DNA of 64,000 bases from Pseudomonas fluorescens (lineage in GTDB: Bacteria > Pseudomonadota > Gammaproteobacteria > Pseudomonadales > Pseudomonadaceae). The stretch is taken from NCBI RefSeq assembly GCF_002837185.1, contig NZ_KZ477991.1:186001-250000 (forward strand). The letters run 5' to 3'. Positions within the stretch are counted from its first letter, which is position 1. Each line of letters starts with the position of its first letter. This document shows positions 9,472 to 18,588 of the stretch, one piece after another. Both the position numbers and the translations under genes were made by a program. The notes below the pieces were generated by a model that had not been told where the DNA came from, made no database searches, and worked only from the letters and a program-made list of their open reading frames with translations.

Positions 9472-9499
9472 GTTTTGCCCTCGTTGGCCTTGAGGGCGG

Positions 9500-10258
9500 T
9501 TATTGACCGCTGAACATGTTCACGCCGGGAAAATACTGCGCTTGCAGGCGGGCGTAGGTGCCATCGGCGTGGAGGGCCGCCAGCGCCTTATCCAGCAGCG
9601 CTTTGAGTTTATGGTTGCCCTTGGCGATGCCAATGCCGCTCTTGGACGGCATCAGCTCGCTCTCGATGATCGGCCCCAGCATGAACCCGGCGCCCTGGGG
9701 GGAATGCAAGAACCCGCTTTGTGCTTGCTGCGCATCTTGCAGCGAAGCCTGCAAACGGCCTGTCTGCAGGTCGGCATACACCTGTTCCTGATCGGCGTAA
9801 GCCACCACCTTGATGCCTTGGCCGGCGAGCACTTTAAGGGCATACACTTCCTGGGTGCTGCCCTGCAGATAGCCGACGGCCGTGCCCGTGGAAAGCTCGG
9901 TACCAGGACGGAACACCATGGCGGTAGGGCTGGAAAAGACTTCCGAGGAAAAATCGATAACCTTTTGCCGCGCGGCAGTGATGGTCATTGAAGCCAGGAT
10001 TGCGTCAATCTTGCCAGCGCTCAGGCTGGGGATCATTGCGTCGAAGTCGCTCTCGACCCATTGGCAGCGCACATTCAAATGCGCGCAGATAGCATGACCG
10101 ATATCAATTTCAAAGCCGGTCAACATTCCCTTACTGTCTTTATAAGCAAAGGGCGCGTAGTTGGGATCGGCAGCGAAACGGATCACTTCATAGTCTTTGG
10201 CCAGAAGCGATGTATTGAATAAAAACGTGGTGATTAACAGCAGGAGTATTTTTTTCAT
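9500..10258 (-). CDS. Periplasmic amino-acid-type substrate-binding protein
   Basis: 252 residues, solute-binding protein family 3. The signal peptide (MKKILLLLITTFLFNTSLLA) is followed by the classic start of the mature fold: 'IRFAADPNYAPFAYKD', 'GFEIDIGHAICAHLNVRCQW', 'DFDAMIPSLSAGKIDAILAS' and 'MTITAARQKVIDFS'. This is the pattern of lysine/arginine/ornithine/histidine and opine binding proteins (ArgT, HisJ, OccT). It would capture the substrate for the two permeases downstream. Its ligand cannot be read off. The flavoprotein 35 bp upstream, which would oxidise an amine, suggests a basic or methylated amine. Confidence 0.86.
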   Translation of the reverse strand: MKKILLLLITTFLFNTSLLAKDYEVIRFAADPNYAPFAYKDSKGMLTGFEIDIGHAICAHLNVRCQWVESDFDAMIPSLSAGKIDAILASMTITAARQKVIDFSSEVFSSPTAMVFRPGTELSTGTAVGYLQGSTQEVYALKVLAGQGIKVVAYADQEQVYADLQTGRLQASLQDAQQAQSGFLHSPQGAGFMLGPIIESELMPSKSGIGIAKGNHKLKALLDKALAALHADGTYARLQAQYFPGVNMFSGQ

Positions 10259-10293
10259 TATTGTATTCCTCGTTATAGATGAAACAGCTGAAC

Positions 10294-12351
10294 TTACTGC
10301 ACCTCAATAAATGGAATTTCTCGCTTAACCACTAATGACCCAGCCGGCGCGTCGAACTCGCGGGCGCTTCGATGCCCTGAATACACCGCTGCTGCAATCG
10401 TGCCGGGCGCCACGCAATCGCCGACCAGCGCCAGCGTGCCGATACCCGCCGCCTGCAACCGTTCGGGGGTGTTATTCAATGCCTGATACAACGCCTGCTC
10501 AGGCGCTCGGGAGGTCACCAGCAGCAAGGATGCGGCGCCGATGAACCGTGTGCGCTCGGTGTAGACACACCCCGCCATCACCCCCTCCGGCATCGCCCGG
10601 ACCAGCGTATGGGAGGGGATGAGGGTGACATTCAACTCCATCAGACGCCGCTGAATGCGATGCTGCTCAAGGGTGTTATGCGTCCAGGCCGCCACATCCG
10701 CCGCCGGGGTGACGAAGATCACCTCCACGCCTCGCGCCACCAAGTGCTCGGCCAGCACGCTGCCCATGTAGTAGTGGTCATCATCGAACAGCAGTACCGG
10801 CGAAGCCGGCAGCACACCCGCCATCACCTCGTCCGGCGTCAATACTGGCAGGCACTCAAGGCCCGGTAATGCCTGGCGTAGGGCGCGCCCCAGGCCGTCC
10901 CGTCGCCAATGTGAGCCGGTGGCGATAAAGACATGCTCCGCGGCGAAATCCAGCACATCCTCGGCCTGCAGCTGACTTTCCCGATAAATCTCCACCGAGG
11001 GCAGGCGGCTCAGGGCATCCAGCCGATAATCGACGACCCGCGCCCAACTCGCCAACCCAGGCAGCCGAGCTTCCAGCGCCACCCGTCCGCCCAGGCTGCG
11101 CAGGCTGTCGACCAGCGCCACGTCCATCCCGCGCGTGCCGAGTATCCGCGCGCATTCAAGCCCTGCGGGCCCGGCGCCGACCACCAGCGCCCTGCCGGGC
11201 CGGTGCGCACGGTCGACCGACTCGGGATGCCAGCCCCGCCGCCACTCCTCGCCCATGGTGGGGTTCTGCGTGCACCGCAACGGCGTACTGGTGTGGTCGC
11301 CGCTGACGCACACATTGCAGCCGATACATTCGCGAATTTCCTCGGCGCGCCCTGTTTCAATCTTCTTCGGCAGGAACGGATCGGCAATCGAAGGGCGCGC
11401 GGCGCCGATCAGGTCGAGCACGCCACGGCGTACCAAGGACACCATGGTGTCCGGCGAAGTGAAGCGCCCGACGCCGACCACCGGCTTGCAGGTCAGCGCC
11501 TTGAGCCCCAACAGGAAAGCCTCCTGATAGCCTTCGCCGGCAAAGCGCGCGGTCACGCTGTCGTTCGACCAGTCGGCGACATTGACGTCCCACAGGTCCG
11601 GCAGGTCCGCCAGCATCGAGAACACCTCGGCCCCTTCGCCCTCGCGGCTGAGGCCGCCGGCCATCTGCTCATCCACCGCCAGGCGGACCGCCACGGCGCA
11701 GCGATCGCCCACTGCATCGCGGGTGTCCTCGATCAGTTCGCGCAGCAGTCGCACGCGATTTTCCAGCACTCCGCCGTACTCATCCGTGCGCCGGTTATTA
11801 CGCGGCGTGAGGAAATGGAACGGTACGCTCAGGTCGTGCCCGGCATACACATAAATGATGTCAAAGCCGGCCTCCCGCGCGCGCAGAGCCGCCGCCCGGT
11901 GCAAGGCCCGCAATTGCTGGATATCGGCACGGCTCATGGCTCGAGCCTGCACCGGGTCATAACTGCGCACTGGCGTATTGGACGGCGCCCAGGGAATTTC
12001 GCGGCTGTAGCGGTTAGGCGCGGAGTAACCGTTGAACGCCAACTCGACGCCGGCCAACGAACCGTGCTGATGCACCGCCTCACACATTTTCGCCAGCGCC
12101 GGGATATCGCGTTCATCCCATAACCGCGCCTCGATATAAGGCGAGAACTCGCTCAGCGAGCTGATTTCACACTCTTCGGTGCACACCACCCCCCAGCCGC
12201 CTTCGGCCTTTATTCCACGCATGCGAGCCATGGCCGAGGGGTGCACATGGCCCATCCCATTGCAGTGGGGAACTTGATAAAAGCGATTACGGGTGCGAAC
12301 CGGGCCTATTTGTACCGGTTCAAACAGAATGTCATAGCGAGGATCGCGCAC
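10294..12351 (-). CDS. Trimethylamine/histamine-dehydrogenase-like iron-sulfur flavoprotein
   Basis: 685 residues: an N-terminal FMN TIM barrel (1 to about 340), a 4Fe-4S cysteine cluster (C342, C345, C348, C360), then ADP/FAD-like Rossmann domains starting at 'GAGPAG' (392-397). Alignment by eye to trimethylamine dehydrogenase (TMADH) of Methylophilus is strong from the first residues ('DILFEPVQIGP', 'RNRFYQVPHC'). C30 matches the Cys that carries 6-S-cysteinyl FMN, and the catalytic triad is kept as Y169, H172 and D264. The aromatic cage differs: TMADH Y60 is E60 here, W264 is kept as W261, and W355 is D352. The same family holds histamine and dimethylglycine dehydrogenases, so the role is oxidative deamination or demethylation of an unknown amine. 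The GTG start at 12351 has a GGGAG ribosome binding site and fits the TMADH N-terminus. Confidence 0.82.
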   Translation of the reverse strand: MRDPRYDILFEPVQIGPVRTRNRFYQVPHCNGMGHVHPSAMARMRGIKAEGGWGVVCTEECEISSLSEFSPYIEARLWDERDIPALAKMCEAVHQHGSLAGVELAFNGYSAPNRYSREIPWAPSNTPVRSYDPVQARAMSRADIQQLRALHRAAALRAREAGFDIIYVYAGHDLSVPFHFLTPRNNRRTDEYGGVLENRVRLLRELIEDTRDAVGDRCAVAVRLAVDEQMAGGLSREGEGAEVFSMLADLPDLWDVNVADWSNDSVTARFAGEGYQEAFLLGLKALTCKPVVGVGRFTSPDTMVSLVRRGVLDLIGAARPSIADPFLPKKIETGRAEEIRECIGCNVCVSGDHTSTPLRCTQNPTMGEEWRRGWHPESVDRAHRPGRALVVGAGPAGLECARILGTRGMDVALVDSLRSLGGRVALEARLPGLASWARVVDYRLDALSRLPSVEIYRESQLQAEDVLDFAAEHVFIATGSHWRRDGLGRALRQALPGLECLPVLTPDEVMAGVLPASPVLLFDDDHYYMGSVLAEHLVARGVEVIFVTPAADVAAWTHNTLEQHRIQRRLMELNVTLIPSHTLVRAMPEGVMAGCVYTERTRFIGAASLLLVTSRAPEQALYQALNNTPERLQAAGIGTLALVGDCVAPGTIAAAVYSGHRSAREFDAPAGSLVVKREIPFIEVQ

Positions 12352-12405
12352 AGGGCTACTCCCGAACCAATAAGTTCGTTAATGACGGCGTGATAAAACT
12401 TGGCG

Positions 12406-12489
12406 CTAATGAATGGCGTGATTCAAGGGAATTGAAACGGGGGAACTTCGAGGTTTATTTAAAGTTCTTCTTATTATTAATAGATTCAT
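12406..12489 (-). CDS. Candidate 27-residue leader peptide rich in rare codons
   Basis: An open frame of 28 codons on the same strand as the flavoprotein operon, ending 54 bp before its GTG start. It reads MNLLIIRRTLNKPRSS followed by PVSIPLNHAIH and a TAG stop. A GGAGAGG ribosome binding site sits 5 nt before the ATG. Codons 3-8 are CTA TTA ATA ATA AGA AGA, all rare in GC-rich pseudomonads, and the stretch is AT-rich against its surroundings. This would suit a regulatory leader whose slow translation affects the downstream operon. It may equally be chance in a diverged leader; nothing shows it is translated. Confidence 0.35.
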   Translation of the reverse strand: MNLLIIRRTLNKPRSSPVSIPLNHAIH

Positions 12490-12586
12490 GGCGCCCTCTC
12501 CGAATAAACAAAATTTGCTATCTTTCAAACAAAATGTCTATCCGCAAGAGGGCAATTTCGGAAACGCCCTACAAATTAATTGAGGG

Positions 12587-12913
12587 TCACTTCTCCGGCA
12601 TCGGCATCGGAAACGGCATCACATTGCTGGTGCCCCGCGCCTCGCTGATCTTCGGCGTGCCCAGGCGCTCGACTTCATCGATGCGCACGATCGAATGCAT
12701 CGGCACAAAGCTGCGCACCACGCCTTCGAACTGGGCCTTGAGCTTTTCTTCGCCCGGGTCGACGACCAATTGAGTCCGCTCGCCAAAGACGAACTCTTCC
12801 ACCTCCAGAAAGCCCCACAGATCACTTTGATAGATCTGCTTGGCGTACATTTCGAACACCTGGCCCTGGTTGAGGAAAATCACCTTGTAGATTGGAGCTT
12901 CACGTTTGGTCAT
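12587..12913 (-). CDS. DUF1820 family protein
   Basis: 108 residues, small soluble protein conserved in gammaproteobacteria with no known function. Recognisable pieces are 'PIYKVIFLNQGQVFEMYAKQ', 'YQSDLWGFLEVEEFVFGER' and 'LVVDPGEEKLKAQFEGV'. The start is the ATG at 12913 (MTKREAPI); an upstream alternative only adds a non-conserved MCCSPA. It is divergent from miaB, with 131 bp between the two starts. This pairing is conserved in P. aeruginosa (PA3979-PA3980), so the amine operon next to it is the part that is extra. Confidence 0.85.
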   Translation of the reverse strand: MTKREAPIYKVIFLNQGQVFEMYAKQIYQSDLWGFLEVEEFVFGERTQLVVDPGEEKLKAQFEGVVRSFVPMHSIVRIDEVERLGTPKISEARGTSNVMPFPMPMPEK

Positions 12914-13006
12914 GGCGGGCGAGCAACACATCGCGGATATAAAAGAGGGCGCGAACTATAGCATGGCACCCGATGCACAGCGCTAGGAACCAATGGGCAT
13001 GCCCCC

Positions 13007-13012
13007 TATAAT
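13007..13012 (+). promoter_or_regulatory. Candidate -10 element of miaB
   Basis: A perfect TATAAT 32 bp before the miaB ATG. The sequence 17 bp upstream is not a good -35 (TAGGAA), so this rests on the -10 and its position only. Confidence 0.35.
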
Positions 13013-13044
13013 GCGCGGTTCTTTACCACCAGTTGACGATACCC

Positions 13045-14373
13045 ATGGCCAAGAAGCTTTACATCGAAACCCACGGTTGCCAGATGAACGAGTACGACAG
13101 CTCGCGCATGGTCGATCTGCTGGGCGAACACCAGGCCCTGGAAGTCACCGCCCGCGCCGAAGATGCCGACGTGATCCTGCTCAATACCTGCTCGATCCGC
13201 GAGCGGGCCCAGGACCGTGTGTACTCGCAGCTGGGCCGCTGGCGCGAATTGAAGCTGGCCAACCCGGACATGGTGATCGCCGTCGGCGGTTGCGTGGCCA
13301 GCCAGGAAGGCGCCGCGATCCGCGACCGCGCACCCTATGTCGACGTGGTCTTCGGCCCGCAAACCCTGCACCGCCTGCCGGAAATGATCGACGCCGCGCG
13401 CCTCACCAAGCTGCCGCAAGTGGACGTGTCGTTTCCCGAAATCGAGAAATTCGACCATTTGCCCGAGCCGCGCATCGACGGGCCAAGTGCCTACGTGTCG
13501 GTGATGGAAGGCTGCAGCAAGTACTGCACCTTCTGTGTAGTGCCCTACACCCGTGGCGAAGAAGTCAGCCGGCCGTTTGACGATGTGCTGTCGGAAATCA
13601 TCCATTTGGCCGAAAACGGCGTGCGTGAAGTCACCCTGCTGGGCCAGAACGTCAACGGTTACCGTGGCCAGACCGACGATGGGCGCCTGGCTGACCTGGC
13701 GGAGTTGATCCGCGTGGTTGCCGCCGTCGATGGCATCGAGCGCATCCGCTACACCACTTCGCACCCGCTGGAGTTTTCCGACAGCCTGATCCAGGCCCAT
13801 GCCGACGTGCCGGAGCTGGTCAAACACCTGCATCTGCCCGTGCAGTCGGGCTCGGACCGCATCCTGGCGGCCATGAAACGCAACCACACGGCCCTGGAAT
13901 ACAAATCCAAGCTGCGCAAATTGCGCGCCGCAGTGCCAGGCATCTGCATCAGCTCGGACTTTATCGTCGGTTTCCCTGGCGAAACCGAGAAAGACTTCGA
14001 GCAGACCATGAAGCTGATCGAGGACGTCGGCTTCGACTTCTCCTACTCGTTCGTCTACAGCCAGCGCCCGGGCACCCCAGCGGCCGACCTGCCGGACGAC
14101 ACCCCGGAAGCCTTGAAAAAAGAACGCTTGAATGCGCTGCAACATCGGCTGAATCAGCAGGGTTTCGAGATCAGCCGACAAATGGTCGGTTCGATCCAGC
14201 GCATCCTGGTGACCGATTACTCGAAAAAGGACCCCGGCGAATTGCAGGGTCGCACCGAGAACAACCGCATCGTCAACTTCCGCTGCGACAACCCGACCTT
14301 GATCGGCCAGTTTGCCGATGTACACATCGATGCGGCGCAACCGCACTCGTTGCGCGGTTCGCTGATCAACTGA
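13045..14373 (+). CDS. miaB: tRNA-2-methylthio-N6-dimethylallyladenosine synthase
   Basis: 442 residues, radical SAM methylthiotransferase that adds the ms2 group at A37 of tRNAs already carrying i6A. Domain order: N-terminal UPF0004 with the auxiliary cluster cysteines ('[11 protein letters not shown]', 'LLNTCSIRE', 'GGCVASQEG'), the radical SAM core with CxxxCxxC in '[16 protein letters not shown]', and a C-terminal TRAM domain ('[20 protein letters not shown]'). Length is typical. The start is the ATG at 13045 (MAKKLYIE). It is followed by a REPIN and then the phoH operon. Confidence 0.97.
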   Translation: MAKKLYIETHGCQMNEYDSSRMVDLLGEHQALEVTARAEDADVILLNTCSIRERAQDRVYSQLGRWRELKLANPDMVIAVGGCVASQEGAAIRDRAPYVDVVFGPQTLHRLPEMIDAARLTKLPQVDVSFPEIEKFDHLPEPRIDGPSAYVSVMEGCSKYCTFCVVPYTRGEEVSRPFDDVLSEIIHLAENGVREVTLLGQNVNGYRGQTDDGRLADLAELIRVVAAVDGIERIRYTTSHPLEFSDSLIQAHADVPELVKHLHLPVQSGSDRILAAMKRNHTALEYKSKLRKLRAAVPGICISSDFIVGFPGETEKDFEQTMKLIEDVGFDFSYSFVYSQRPGTPAADLPDDTPEALKKERLNALQHRLNQQGFEISRQMVGSIQRILVTDYSKKDPGELQGRTENNRIVNFRCDNPTLIGQFADVHIDAAQPHSLRGSLIN

Positions 14374-14407
14374 CGACCCCGGCGGCCAAGGCAAGTGCAG
14401 AACTGGT

Positions 14408-14494
14408 GTGGGAGGGGGCTTGCCACCGATTGGGGTGTCTGAGTACCAAATGTGCCGGCTGACACTCCGCCATCGGGGGCAAGCCCCCTCCCAC
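14408..14494. repeat. REPIN (group I), miaB-phoH gap
   Basis: Two inverted REP copies: GTGGGAGGGGGCTTGC at 14408-14423 and its reverse complement at 14479-14494. They can fold as one long hairpin. It sits between miaB and phoH, both on the plus strand. Confidence 0.92.
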
Positions 14495-14598
14495 ATTGAA
14501 TCCATGCAACATTCCGATGACGTAAGTGCTTTCGTACCCGCGCCACTGGCGTTATTCTCTGTTTCACCTCAACAGCCAAAGGGCGGCTAAAAGCGACC

Positions 14599-15603
14599 TT
14601 GAACGCACCTACAGTAGAACCCCATCGTTTTCTCCTCGAGCCGTTTGAGGCTCGCCGTTTCGCCAACCTGTGCGGACAGTTCGACGAGCACCTGCGCCTG
14701 ATCGAACAACGCCTGAGCATCGAGATCCGCAACCGCGGCAATCAGTTCGAGCTTATTGGTGAACCCCAACACACCACGTCTGCGGAAAACCTGCTGCGTC
14801 GCCTCTACCGCGAAACCAAGGGCAGTGAGCTGTCGCCGGAAACGGTGCACCTGTACCTGCAGGAATCCGCCGTGCAAGACCTGGCCAACAACCCGGTGGC
14901 CGAAGCCAGCGTGGCCTTGCGTACCAAAAAAGGCATGATTCGCCCGCGCGGCTTGAATCAGCAGAAGTACGTCAAGGAAATCCTCGGCAACGACATCAAC
15001 TTCGGCATCGGCCCGGCCGGTACCGGCAAGACCTACCTGGCCGTGGCGTGCGCGGTGGATGCCCTGGAGCGCGAACAGGTTCGCCGCATCCTGCTGGTGC
15101 GCCCGGCGGTCGAAGCGGGTGAAAAACTCGGCTTCCTGCCCGGCGACCTGGCCCAGAAGATCGACCCGTACCTGCGCCCGCTCTACGACGCGCTGTACGA
15201 GATGCTCGGCTTTGAATACGTGGCCAAGCTGATCGAGCGTCAGGTGATCGAAATCGCCCCGTTGGCCTACATGCGCGGTCGCACCTTGAACAACAGCTTC
15301 ATCATCCTCGACGAAAGCCAGAACACCACGGTCGAGCAGATGAAGATGTTCCTCACCCGTATCGGTTTCGGCTCCACGGCCGTGATTACCGGTGACGTCA
15401 CCCAGGTCGACCTGCCCAAGGGCACCAAGTCGGGGCTGGCGCAGGTGATCGAGGTGCTCAAGGATGTACCGGGCATCAGCTTCACGCATTTCATGCCCAA
15501 GGACGTGGTGCGCCATCCACTGGTGCAGCGCATCGTAGAAGCCTACGAGCGTTTCGACCACAAGGACGACGTACCGACCCAGGACACGCGCCGCGATGCT
15601 TGA
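14599..15603 (+). CDS. PhoH family ATPase
   Basis: 334 residues of the PhoH/YbeZ family. The P-loop is '[13 protein letters not shown]' and the Walker B region '[11 protein letters not shown]', inside the PhoH core ('[20 protein letters not shown]', '[20 protein letters not shown]'). The N-terminal 100 residues form the small KH-like domain seen in YbeZ. The role is thought to be RNA-linked, working with the endonuclease YbeY encoded next. The start is a TTG at 14599 ([11 protein letters not shown]); no ATG lies nearby in frame and the ribosome binding site is weak, so the start is the least sure point. The gene overlaps ybeY by 8 bp. Confidence 0.93.
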   Translation: MNAPTVEPHRFLLEPFEARRFANLCGQFDEHLRLIEQRLSIEIRNRGNQFELIGEPQHTTSAENLLRRLYRETKGSELSPETVHLYLQESAVQDLANNPVAEASVALRTKKGMIRPRGLNQQKYVKEILGNDINFGIGPAGTGKTYLAVACAVDALEREQVRRILLVRPAVEAGEKLGFLPGDLAQKIDPYLRPLYDALYEMLGFEYVAKLIERQVIEIAPLAYMRGRTLNNSFIILDESQNTTVEQMKMFLTRIGFGSTAVITGDVTQVDLPKGTKSGLAQVIEVLKDVPGISFTHFMPKDVVRHPLVQRIVEAYERFDHKDDVPTQDTRRDA

Positions 15604-16054
15604 GCTTGACCTGCAACTGGCCAGCGAAGCGCCCGCCCCCAGCGAAGCACAGTTTCGTCAATGGTGCGCCCTGGCCCTGCGCCAGCGCACTGCCGACTCG
15701 GAACTGACCATCCGTCTGGTGGATGAGCCGGAAGGTCGAGCACTGAACCACACCTGGCGTCAAAAGGACTACGCGACCAACGTGTTGTCCTTCCCCGCCG
15801 ACGTACCCGACGAATTCCTGGATATCCCGCTGCTGGGCGACCTGGTGATCTGCGTCGACGTGGTGGAACGCGAAGCGCGCGAACAAGGCAAGGAACTTGA
15901 GGCCCACTGGGCCCATCTAGTCATCCACGGCTGCTTGCATCTCTTGGGTTACGACCATATAGACGATGACGAAGCCGAGGAAATGGAAGCACTGGAACGA
16001 ACGTTGCTTGCAGAACTGGGGCATCGCGACCCCTACGCAGACGACGAAAACTGA
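15596..16054 (+). CDS. ybeY: Endoribonuclease YbeY (rRNA maturation)
   Basis: 152 residues. The zinc-binding signature HxxxHxxxxxH is clear in '[20 protein letters not shown]'. YbeY is a single-strand endoribonuclease needed for 16S rRNA 3' maturation and 70S quality control. The ATG at 15596 overlaps the end of phoH by 8 bp in another frame, so the pair is likely translationally coupled. phoH-ybeY-corC-lnt is a widespread conserved operon. Confidence 0.96.
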   Translation: MLELDLQLASEAPAPSEAQFRQWCALALRQRTADSELTIRLVDEPEGRALNHTWRQKDYATNVLSFPADVPDEFLDIPLLGDLVICVDVVEREAREQGKELEAHWAHLVIHGCLHLLGYDHIDDDEAEEMEALERTLLAELGHRDPYADDEN

Positions 16055-16096
16055 TCAACACTCAACTGTCATATCAAAGGATTTAGAGTAATCGCT

Positions 16097-16936
16097 ATGA
16101 GCGAAGACCGATCGAGCAACGGGCAAAAGTCATGGCTGGGTAAACTGACCCAGGCTTTTGCCCACGAGCCGAAAAACCGCCAGGAGCTGCTGGAGCTGCT
16201 GCGCGAGGCCCACCAGAACAAGTTGCTGGACAGCGAAGCGCTGGCCATCGTCGAAGGCGCCATCCAGGTGGCTGACCTGCAAGTACGCGACATCATGGTG
16301 CCGCGCTCGCAGATGATCAGCATCAAGGCGACCCAGACCCCACGGGAATTCCTCCCGGCCGTGATCGACTCGGCGCACTCGCGCTACCCGGTGATCGGCG
16401 AAAGCCATGACGACGTCATGGGCGTCCTGTTGGCCAAGGACCTGTTGCCGCTGATCCTCAAGGAGAACGGCGACAACTTCAACATCAAGGACCTGCTGCG
16501 CCCGGCCACCTTCGTGCCTGAATCCAAGCGCCTGAATGTGCTGCTGCGTGAATTTCGCGCCAACCACAATCACATGGCCATTGTGATCGACGAATACGGC
16601 GGCGTGGCCGGCCTGGTGACCATCGAAGACGTACTGGAGCAGATCGTCGGCGACATCGAAGACGAGCACGACGTCGAAGAAGACAGCTACATCAAGCCAC
16701 TGCCCAGCGGCGACTTCCTGATCAAGGCATTGACGCCCATCGAGAACTTCAATGAGTTCTTCGACAGCGAATTTTCCGACGATGAGTTCGACACCGTCGG
16801 CGGCCTGGTGATGAGTGCGTTCGGGCACCTGCCCAAGCGTAACGAGACCACTGAGATCGGCGCCTATCGCTTCCGCATTTTGAATGCCGATAGCCGCCGG
16901 ATTCACTTGATTCGCCTGACACCTGTTTCCCGCTAA
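16097..16936 (+). CDS. corC: CorC/HlyC family CBS-domain protein (YbeX)
   Basis: 279 residues: a short N-terminal linker, two CBS domains (from 'VRDIMVPRSQMISIK' to 'DEYGGVAGLVTIEDVLEQIV') and a C-terminal CorC_HlyC transporter-associated domain ('FDTVGGLVMSAFGHLP'). It is the soluble YbeX/CorC type, without the membrane DUF21 domain. In Salmonella it was linked to Mg/Co efflux; in E. coli YbeX it is also linked to ribosome metabolism, which fits its operon with ybeY. lnt starts 8 bp after the stop. Confidence 0.92.
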   Translation: MSEDRSSNGQKSWLGKLTQAFAHEPKNRQELLELLREAHQNKLLDSEALAIVEGAIQVADLQVRDIMVPRSQMISIKATQTPREFLPAVIDSAHSRYPVIGESHDDVMGVLLAKDLLPLILKENGDNFNIKDLLRPATFVPESKRLNVLLREFRANHNHMAIVIDEYGGVAGLVTIEDVLEQIVGDIEDEHDVEEDSYIKPLPSGDFLIKALTPIENFNEFFDSEFSDDEFDTVGGLVMSAFGHLPKRNETTEIGAYRFRILNADSRRIHLIRLTPVSR

Positions 16937-16944
16937 GGATTGAT

Positions 16945-18468
16945 ATGCGCCGTCTGACCCGCCCCGGCTGGCCCGGTAATTTGCTGGCCGTGGTGGCTGG
17001 CGCCATCACTACCCTGGCGCTGGCGCCGTTCGATATATGGCCGCTGGCGCTGGTAGCGGTCGGTCTGTTCTATATCGGCCTGCGTGAGCTCACACCCCGG
17101 CAGGCCCTGGGCCGCGGCTGGTGTTTCGGTTTTGGCCTGTTTGGCGCCGGCACCAGCTGGATCTACTACAGCATCCACCACTTCGGCGGCGCTTCGGTGC
17201 TGCTGGCGGGGTTCCTGATGCTGCTGTTCACCGCCGCCATCGCCTGGTTCTTCGCCCTGCCCGCCTGGTTGTGGGCGCGCTGGCTGCGCCGCAATGAAGC
17301 GCCATTGGCCGATGCACTGACGTTCGCGGCCTTGTGGGTCGGCCAGGAAGCCTTTCGCGGCTGGTTCCTCACCGGTTTCCCGTGGCTGTATTCGGGCTAC
17401 AGTCAACTCGATGGCCCGCTGACCGGCCTCGCGCCATTGGGCGGAATGTGGCTGATTTCGTTCGCACTGGCGTTGACCGCCGCCCTGCTGTGCAACCTGC
17501 CGCGCCTGCTGGCGGGCCAGCGCAACAGCTTTATCGCGGCCGGCCTGGTGCTGCTCGTCGCGCCGTGGGCCATCGGCCTGGCGCTCAAGCATCACGCCTG
17601 GACCTCGCCCTCCGGCCCGCCCCTGAGCGTGGCCGCCATTCAGGGCAACGTCGAACAAAGCATGAAGTGGGACCCCGAGCAGCTCAACGCGCAACTGGCG
17701 CTGTACCGCGACATGAGCTTGAGCTCCAAACGCGTCGATCTGCTGGTGTGGCCGGAAACCGCCGTACCGGTACTCAAGGAGTCGGTCGAAGGCTACCTGG
17801 GCATGATGGGCAAGTTTGCCGCCGAGCGTAATACCGCACTGATCACCGGGGTACCGATTCGCGAGGAGGTGCGCCACGAGAAGCGCTACTTCAACGGCAT
17901 CACGGTGGTCGGCGAAGGTGACGGCACCTACCTCAAGCAGAAGCTGGTGCCTTTCGGTGAGTACGTGCCGCTGCAGGATATGCTGCGCGGGTTGATCGCC
18001 TTCTTCGACCTGCCTATGTCGGACTTCGCCCGCGGCCCATCCGACCAACCCATGCTCCAGGCCAAGGGTTATCAGATTGCGCCGTTCATCTGTTATGAAG
18101 TGGTGTACCCGGAGTTCGCTGCCGGCCTGTCGGCCCAGAGCGACCTGCTGCTGACGATCAGCAACGATACCTGGTTCGGCCGCTCGATCGGCCCGCTGCA
18201 GCATCTGCAAATGGCGCAGATGCGTGCACTTGAAGCCGGACGCTGGATGATCCGCGCCACCAACAACGGCGTGACAGGCCTGATCAACCCGTTTGGGCAG
18301 ATCACCGCCCAGATCCCGCAATTCGAGCGCGGCATTCTTTATGGGGAAGTGGTGCCGATGCACAACCTGACGCCTTACCTGCAATGGCGCTCGTGGCCGT
18401 TGATCATTGTGTGCCTGCTGCTGTTTGGCTGGGCGCTGCTGGCCGCCCGCATGGCCAAAACCGTCTGA
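16945..18468 (+). CDS. lnt: Apolipoprotein N-acyltransferase
   Basis: 507 residues, inner-membrane enzyme that adds the third acyl chain to lipoproteins. Several N-terminal helices (from 'LLAVVAGAITTLALAPFDIW') are followed by a periplasmic nitrilase-like domain. The Glu-Lys-Cys triad is visible: Glu in 'LLVWPETAVP', Lys in 'YLKQKLVPFGEYVP' and Cys in 'IAPFICYEVVYPEF'. A final membrane helix ends the protein. A good AAGGA site precedes the ATG. The lipoproteins in this window (LptE, RlpA, the MORN protein, the SltB-like protein) would be its substrates. Confidence 0.97.
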   Translation: MRRLTRPGWPGNLLAVVAGAITTLALAPFDIWPLALVAVGLFYIGLRELTPRQALGRGWCFGFGLFGAGTSWIYYSIHHFGGASVLLAGFLMLLFTAAIAWFFALPAWLWARWLRRNEAPLADALTFAALWVGQEAFRGWFLTGFPWLYSGYSQLDGPLTGLAPLGGMWLISFALALTAALLCNLPRLLAGQRNSFIAAGLVLLVAPWAIGLALKHHAWTSPSGPPLSVAAIQGNVEQSMKWDPEQLNAQLALYRDMSLSSKRVDLLVWPETAVPVLKESVEGYLGMMGKFAAERNTALITGVPIREEVRHEKRYFNGITVVGEGDGTYLKQKLVPFGEYVPLQDMLRGLIAFFDLPMSDFARGPSDQPMLQAKGYQIAPFICYEVVYPEFAAGLSAQSDLLLTISNDTWFGRSIGPLQHLQMAQMRALEAGRWMIRATNNGVTGLINPFGQITAQIPQFERGILYGEVVPMHNLTPYLQWRSWPLIIVCLLLFGWALLAARMAKTV

Positions 18469-18487
18469 CGGCCAACACATAACCAAT

Positions 18488-18573
18488 GTGGGAGGGGGCT
18501 TGCCCCGATTGCGGTGTATCAGTATCAAATGTACTGACTGACACACTGCTATCGGGGGCAAGCCCCCTCCCAC
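18488..18573. repeat. REPIN (group I), lnt-ydcF gap
   Basis: Inverted REP copies at 18488-18503 and 18558-18573, lying between the convergent genes lnt and ydcF, where the hairpin could also end transcripts. Confidence 0.92.
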
Positions 18574-18588
18574 ATTTGTCCTGCGGTG

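Noticed and set aside
18488..18573. REPINs called as rho-independent terminators
   Set aside because: They can fold into hairpins and may end transcripts between convergent genes, but lack T runs and also occur inside same-strand units.
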